Assembly (NCBI GenBank): GCA_003520545.1 | Contig: DOUP01000144.1 | Span: 1-7,396 of the forward strand | From: Maritimibacter sp. | Lineage (GTDB): Bacteria; Pseudomonadota; Alphaproteobacteria; Rhodobacterales; Rhodobacteraceae | Direction: 5' to 3' | Length of the DNA: 7,396 nt | Part shown: in pieces, positions 6,218 through 7,396 of the stretch | How positions within the stretch are numbered: position 1 is the stretch's first letter | How the letters are laid out: each line of letters begins with the position of its first letter | The notes under the pieces: model-generated | Told to the model about the DNA's origin: nothing | The model's input: only the letters and a program-made list of their open reading frames with translations | The model's database searches: none | Position numbers and translations under genes: made by a program

Positions 6218-6585
6218 TGGCCTGCCTCCGCCTCATTGCGCTCTTCGTCGAGGTCGCGGTCCGGGTCGGGCACGTTGATCTCGTCGCTTTCGCGTTCGAG
6301 ATAGGCGCCGAGCGAGACCATCACCAAGACGGCGGTCATGCCGAACGAGATCACGATAGCGGTCAGGACAAGCGCCTGGGGCAGGGGGTCGGTGTAGCTT
6401 TCCACCCCGTCTTGCAGGATCGGGGCCATGTTGGTGGCCAGCCGACCCGAGGCGAAGATGAACACGTTCACCGCGTAGGACAGGAGCGCGAGACCCAGGA
6501 TGACCGGGAAGGCGCGCAGGCGCAGGATCAGGTAGACCCCGCCTGCCGTGAGCATGCCGATGGCGGATGCGACGAGCATTTCCAT
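6214..6585 (-). CDS. mrpC: Mrp-type cation/proton antiporter subunit C (NuoK-like)
   Basis: A 123-residue membrane protein homologous to complex I subunit NuoK, with three hydrophobic helices (about 4-21, 26-46 and 70-95). The typical motif DPLPQALVLTAIVISFG spans residues 66-82. A charged tail (97-123, many Glu/Asp/Arg) is probably cytoplasmic. The frame is open further upstream to 6678, but the added 31 residues overlap mrpAB and look nothing like the family. The start at 6585 gives the expected N-terminus and is preceded by a G-run plus GGAGG on the minus strand, six bases from the ATG. It begins 1 nt after the mrpAB stop (TAA-C-ATG) and ends in an ATGA overlap with mrpD. MrpC is a core subunit linking the large antiporter-like subunits. 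Confidence 0.94.
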   Translation of the reverse strand: MEMLVASAIGMLTAGGVYLILRLRAFPVILGLALLSYAVNVFIFASGRLATNMAPILQDGVESYTDPLPQALVLTAIVISFGMTAVLVMVSLGAYLERESDEINVPDPDRDLDEERNEAEAGQ

Positions 6586-6586
6586 G

Positions 6587-7396
6587 TTACGCCTCCCCCC
6601 CTTGTTGTTTGTCTTGTTCGGCGTCGTCGCGACGGCCGGTCGGGTCGTAATCCATCGGGTCGATGTTGATCGTCTCACCGGCGTAGCGGGCGATCCGCGA
6701 CAGCGAGTAGAGCATCAGCATCACCGCGCCGTTCACGGCGAGGAAGACCCCGAGGTCAAAAAGGGCTGCCGTGGCGAGTTCAAACTCCTCGATCGGCGGG
6801 ATGTGGACGTAGCCGAAGGCAGAGGTCAGGAACGGGTTCCCGGCGAGCCATGCGCCCGCGCCGGTCAGCCCGGCGATCACCACGCCGAAACCGATCAGCG
6901 CGTGATACTCGATTTTCTGCCGCGCCATGGTCCAGCCGAAGCCCGAGGCCATGTATTGCATCAAGAGCGCGATGGAAACGACGAGACCCGCGACGAAGCC
7001 GCCGCCGGGCATGTTGTGGCCTCGCAGGAAGATGTAGACGCCGACCATGAGCGCGATGGGCATCATCACGCGGGTCGCGATGACCATCATCAGCGGGTGA
7101 CGGTCTCGGGACCGGTCGTCAGAGTAATCCGTGTTGCGCAAACGCCGCGAGGCGGGGCCGTTCAGGAGTGCTTCCATCAGGGCGAAGATGATGAGGCCCG
7201 CGATGCCGAGCACGATGATCTCGCCGTAGGTGTCATAGCCCCGGAAATCCACGAGGATCACGTTCACCACGTTGGTGCCGCCGCCGCCCTTGTAGGAGTT
7301 GGCGAGGTGGTAGTCCGAGATCGTCGCGACGTCGCGCGCCATGAAAGCAAAACTCAGCGCGGCCACGCCGACGCCAGCGCCAAGCGCGATGACCGC
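6587..7396 (-). CDS. mrpAB: Fused Mrp antiporter subunit A/B, C-terminal 269 residues (5' end outside window)
   Basis: The reading frame is open to the window edge at 7396, so this is the end of a much larger protein; the GTG at 7366 is internal. Counting from the edge, residues 1-78 are the C-terminal part of MrpA: RDVATISDYHLANSYKGGGG (21-40), then TNVVNVILVDFRGYDTYGE (41-59), the conserved MrpA tail with its buried Asp, Arg and Glu. A charged linker (about 80-101) follows. Residues about 103-240 form the MnhB/MrpB domain, with RGHNMPGGGFVAGL at 125-138 as its hallmark. MrpA and MrpB are thus fused in one polypeptide, as in the PhaAB protein of Sinorhizobium meliloti and other six-gene (group 2) mrp operons. 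The antiporter-like N-terminal part of MrpA lies outside the window. The TAA stop is 1 nt before mrpC, and the last codons (Gly-Gly-Glu-Ala) encode its ribosome site. Confidence 0.94.
   Translation of the reverse strand, partial: AVIALGAGVGVAALSFAFMARDVATISDYHLANSYKGGGGTNVVNVILVDFRGYDTYGEIIVLGIAGLIIFALMEALLNGPASRRLRNTDYSDDRSRDRHPLMMVIATRVMMPIALMVGVYIFLRGHNMPGGGFVAGLVVSIALLMQYMASGFGWTMARQKIEYHALIGFGVVIAGLTGAGAWLAGNPFLTSAFGYVHIPPIEEFELATAALFDLGVFLAVNGAVMLMLYSLSRIARYAGETINIDPMDYDPTGRRDDAEQDKQQGGEA
6591..6601 (-). promoter_or_regulatory. Unusually strong ribosome binding site for mrpC in a seven-G run
   Basis: On the minus strand, seven G followed by AGG (6601-6592) lie six bases before the mrpC ATG at 6585. 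The bases also encode the Gly-Gly-Glu end of mrpAB. The sequence fixes the mrpC start at 6585 rather than at the upstream in-frame codon. Confidence 0.65.

Noticed and set aside
5531..6304. 257-codon plus-strand frame opposite mrpD/mrpC, rich in His, Glu and Arg
   Set aside because: It looks like a charged coiled coil, but the composition is simply what the reverse of hydrophobic membrane-protein codons gives. No ribosome site of its own was seen.
7364..7366. GTG as a start for a separate mrpB-like gene
   Set aside because: The frame continues upstream to the window edge, and the first ~78 residues are the conserved MrpA C-terminus, so this is an internal codon of a fused MrpAB.

Overview
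The window looks like a piece of an alphaproteobacterial chromosome, most likely from the Rhodobacterales (Roseobacter/Paracoccus-type). Base composition is GC-rich. The plus-strand genes make up a compact homogentisate pathway, and the minus-strand genes form a six-gene Mrp/Pha-type antiporter operon with fused A and B subunits, an arrangement known from rhizobia and their relatives. The lineage is inferred from protein style and layout, not from a marker gene.

Left part, plus strand (1-3252): the 3' end of hmgA (homogentisate 1,2-dioxygenase), then maiA (maleylacetoacetate isomerase), fahA (fumarylacetoacetase) and a metallo-beta-lactamase-fold protein of unknown role. The first three carry out the last steps of tyrosine/phenylalanine breakdown: homogentisate to maleylacetoacetate to fumarylacetoacetate to fumarate plus acetoacetate. 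maiA, fahA and the MBL gene are separated by only 6 nt each. hmgA and maiA are separated by 79 nt that hold two perfect tandem hairpins and a repeat-like block which also supplies the maiA ribosome site and start codon. The MBL-fold protein is the least ordinary gene here. It keeps the His/His/His set of one zinc site and the bridging Asp, but every ligand specific to the second zinc site is replaced (Asp to Val, His to Arg, His to Arg).

Middle (3253-3345): a short convergent intergenic region with a good rho-independent terminator for the plus-strand operon, possibly acting on both strands.

Right part, minus strand (7396 down to 3346): mrpAB (C-terminal part only, open at the window edge), mrpC, mrpD, mrpE, mrpF and mrpG. 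Together they would form a hetero-oligomeric membrane cation/proton antiporter (Na+/H+ or K+/H+) related to the membrane arm of respiratory complex I. The genes are packed with 1-nt gaps, ATGA overlaps or a 7-nt gap, so translational coupling is likely. The operon promoter lies outside the window.

The two operons have no evident functional link. I see no RNA gene, insertion sequence, CRISPR array, prophage gene or tRNA. Apart from the MBL protein and the hmgA-maiA repeat block, this is ordinary core-genome content.
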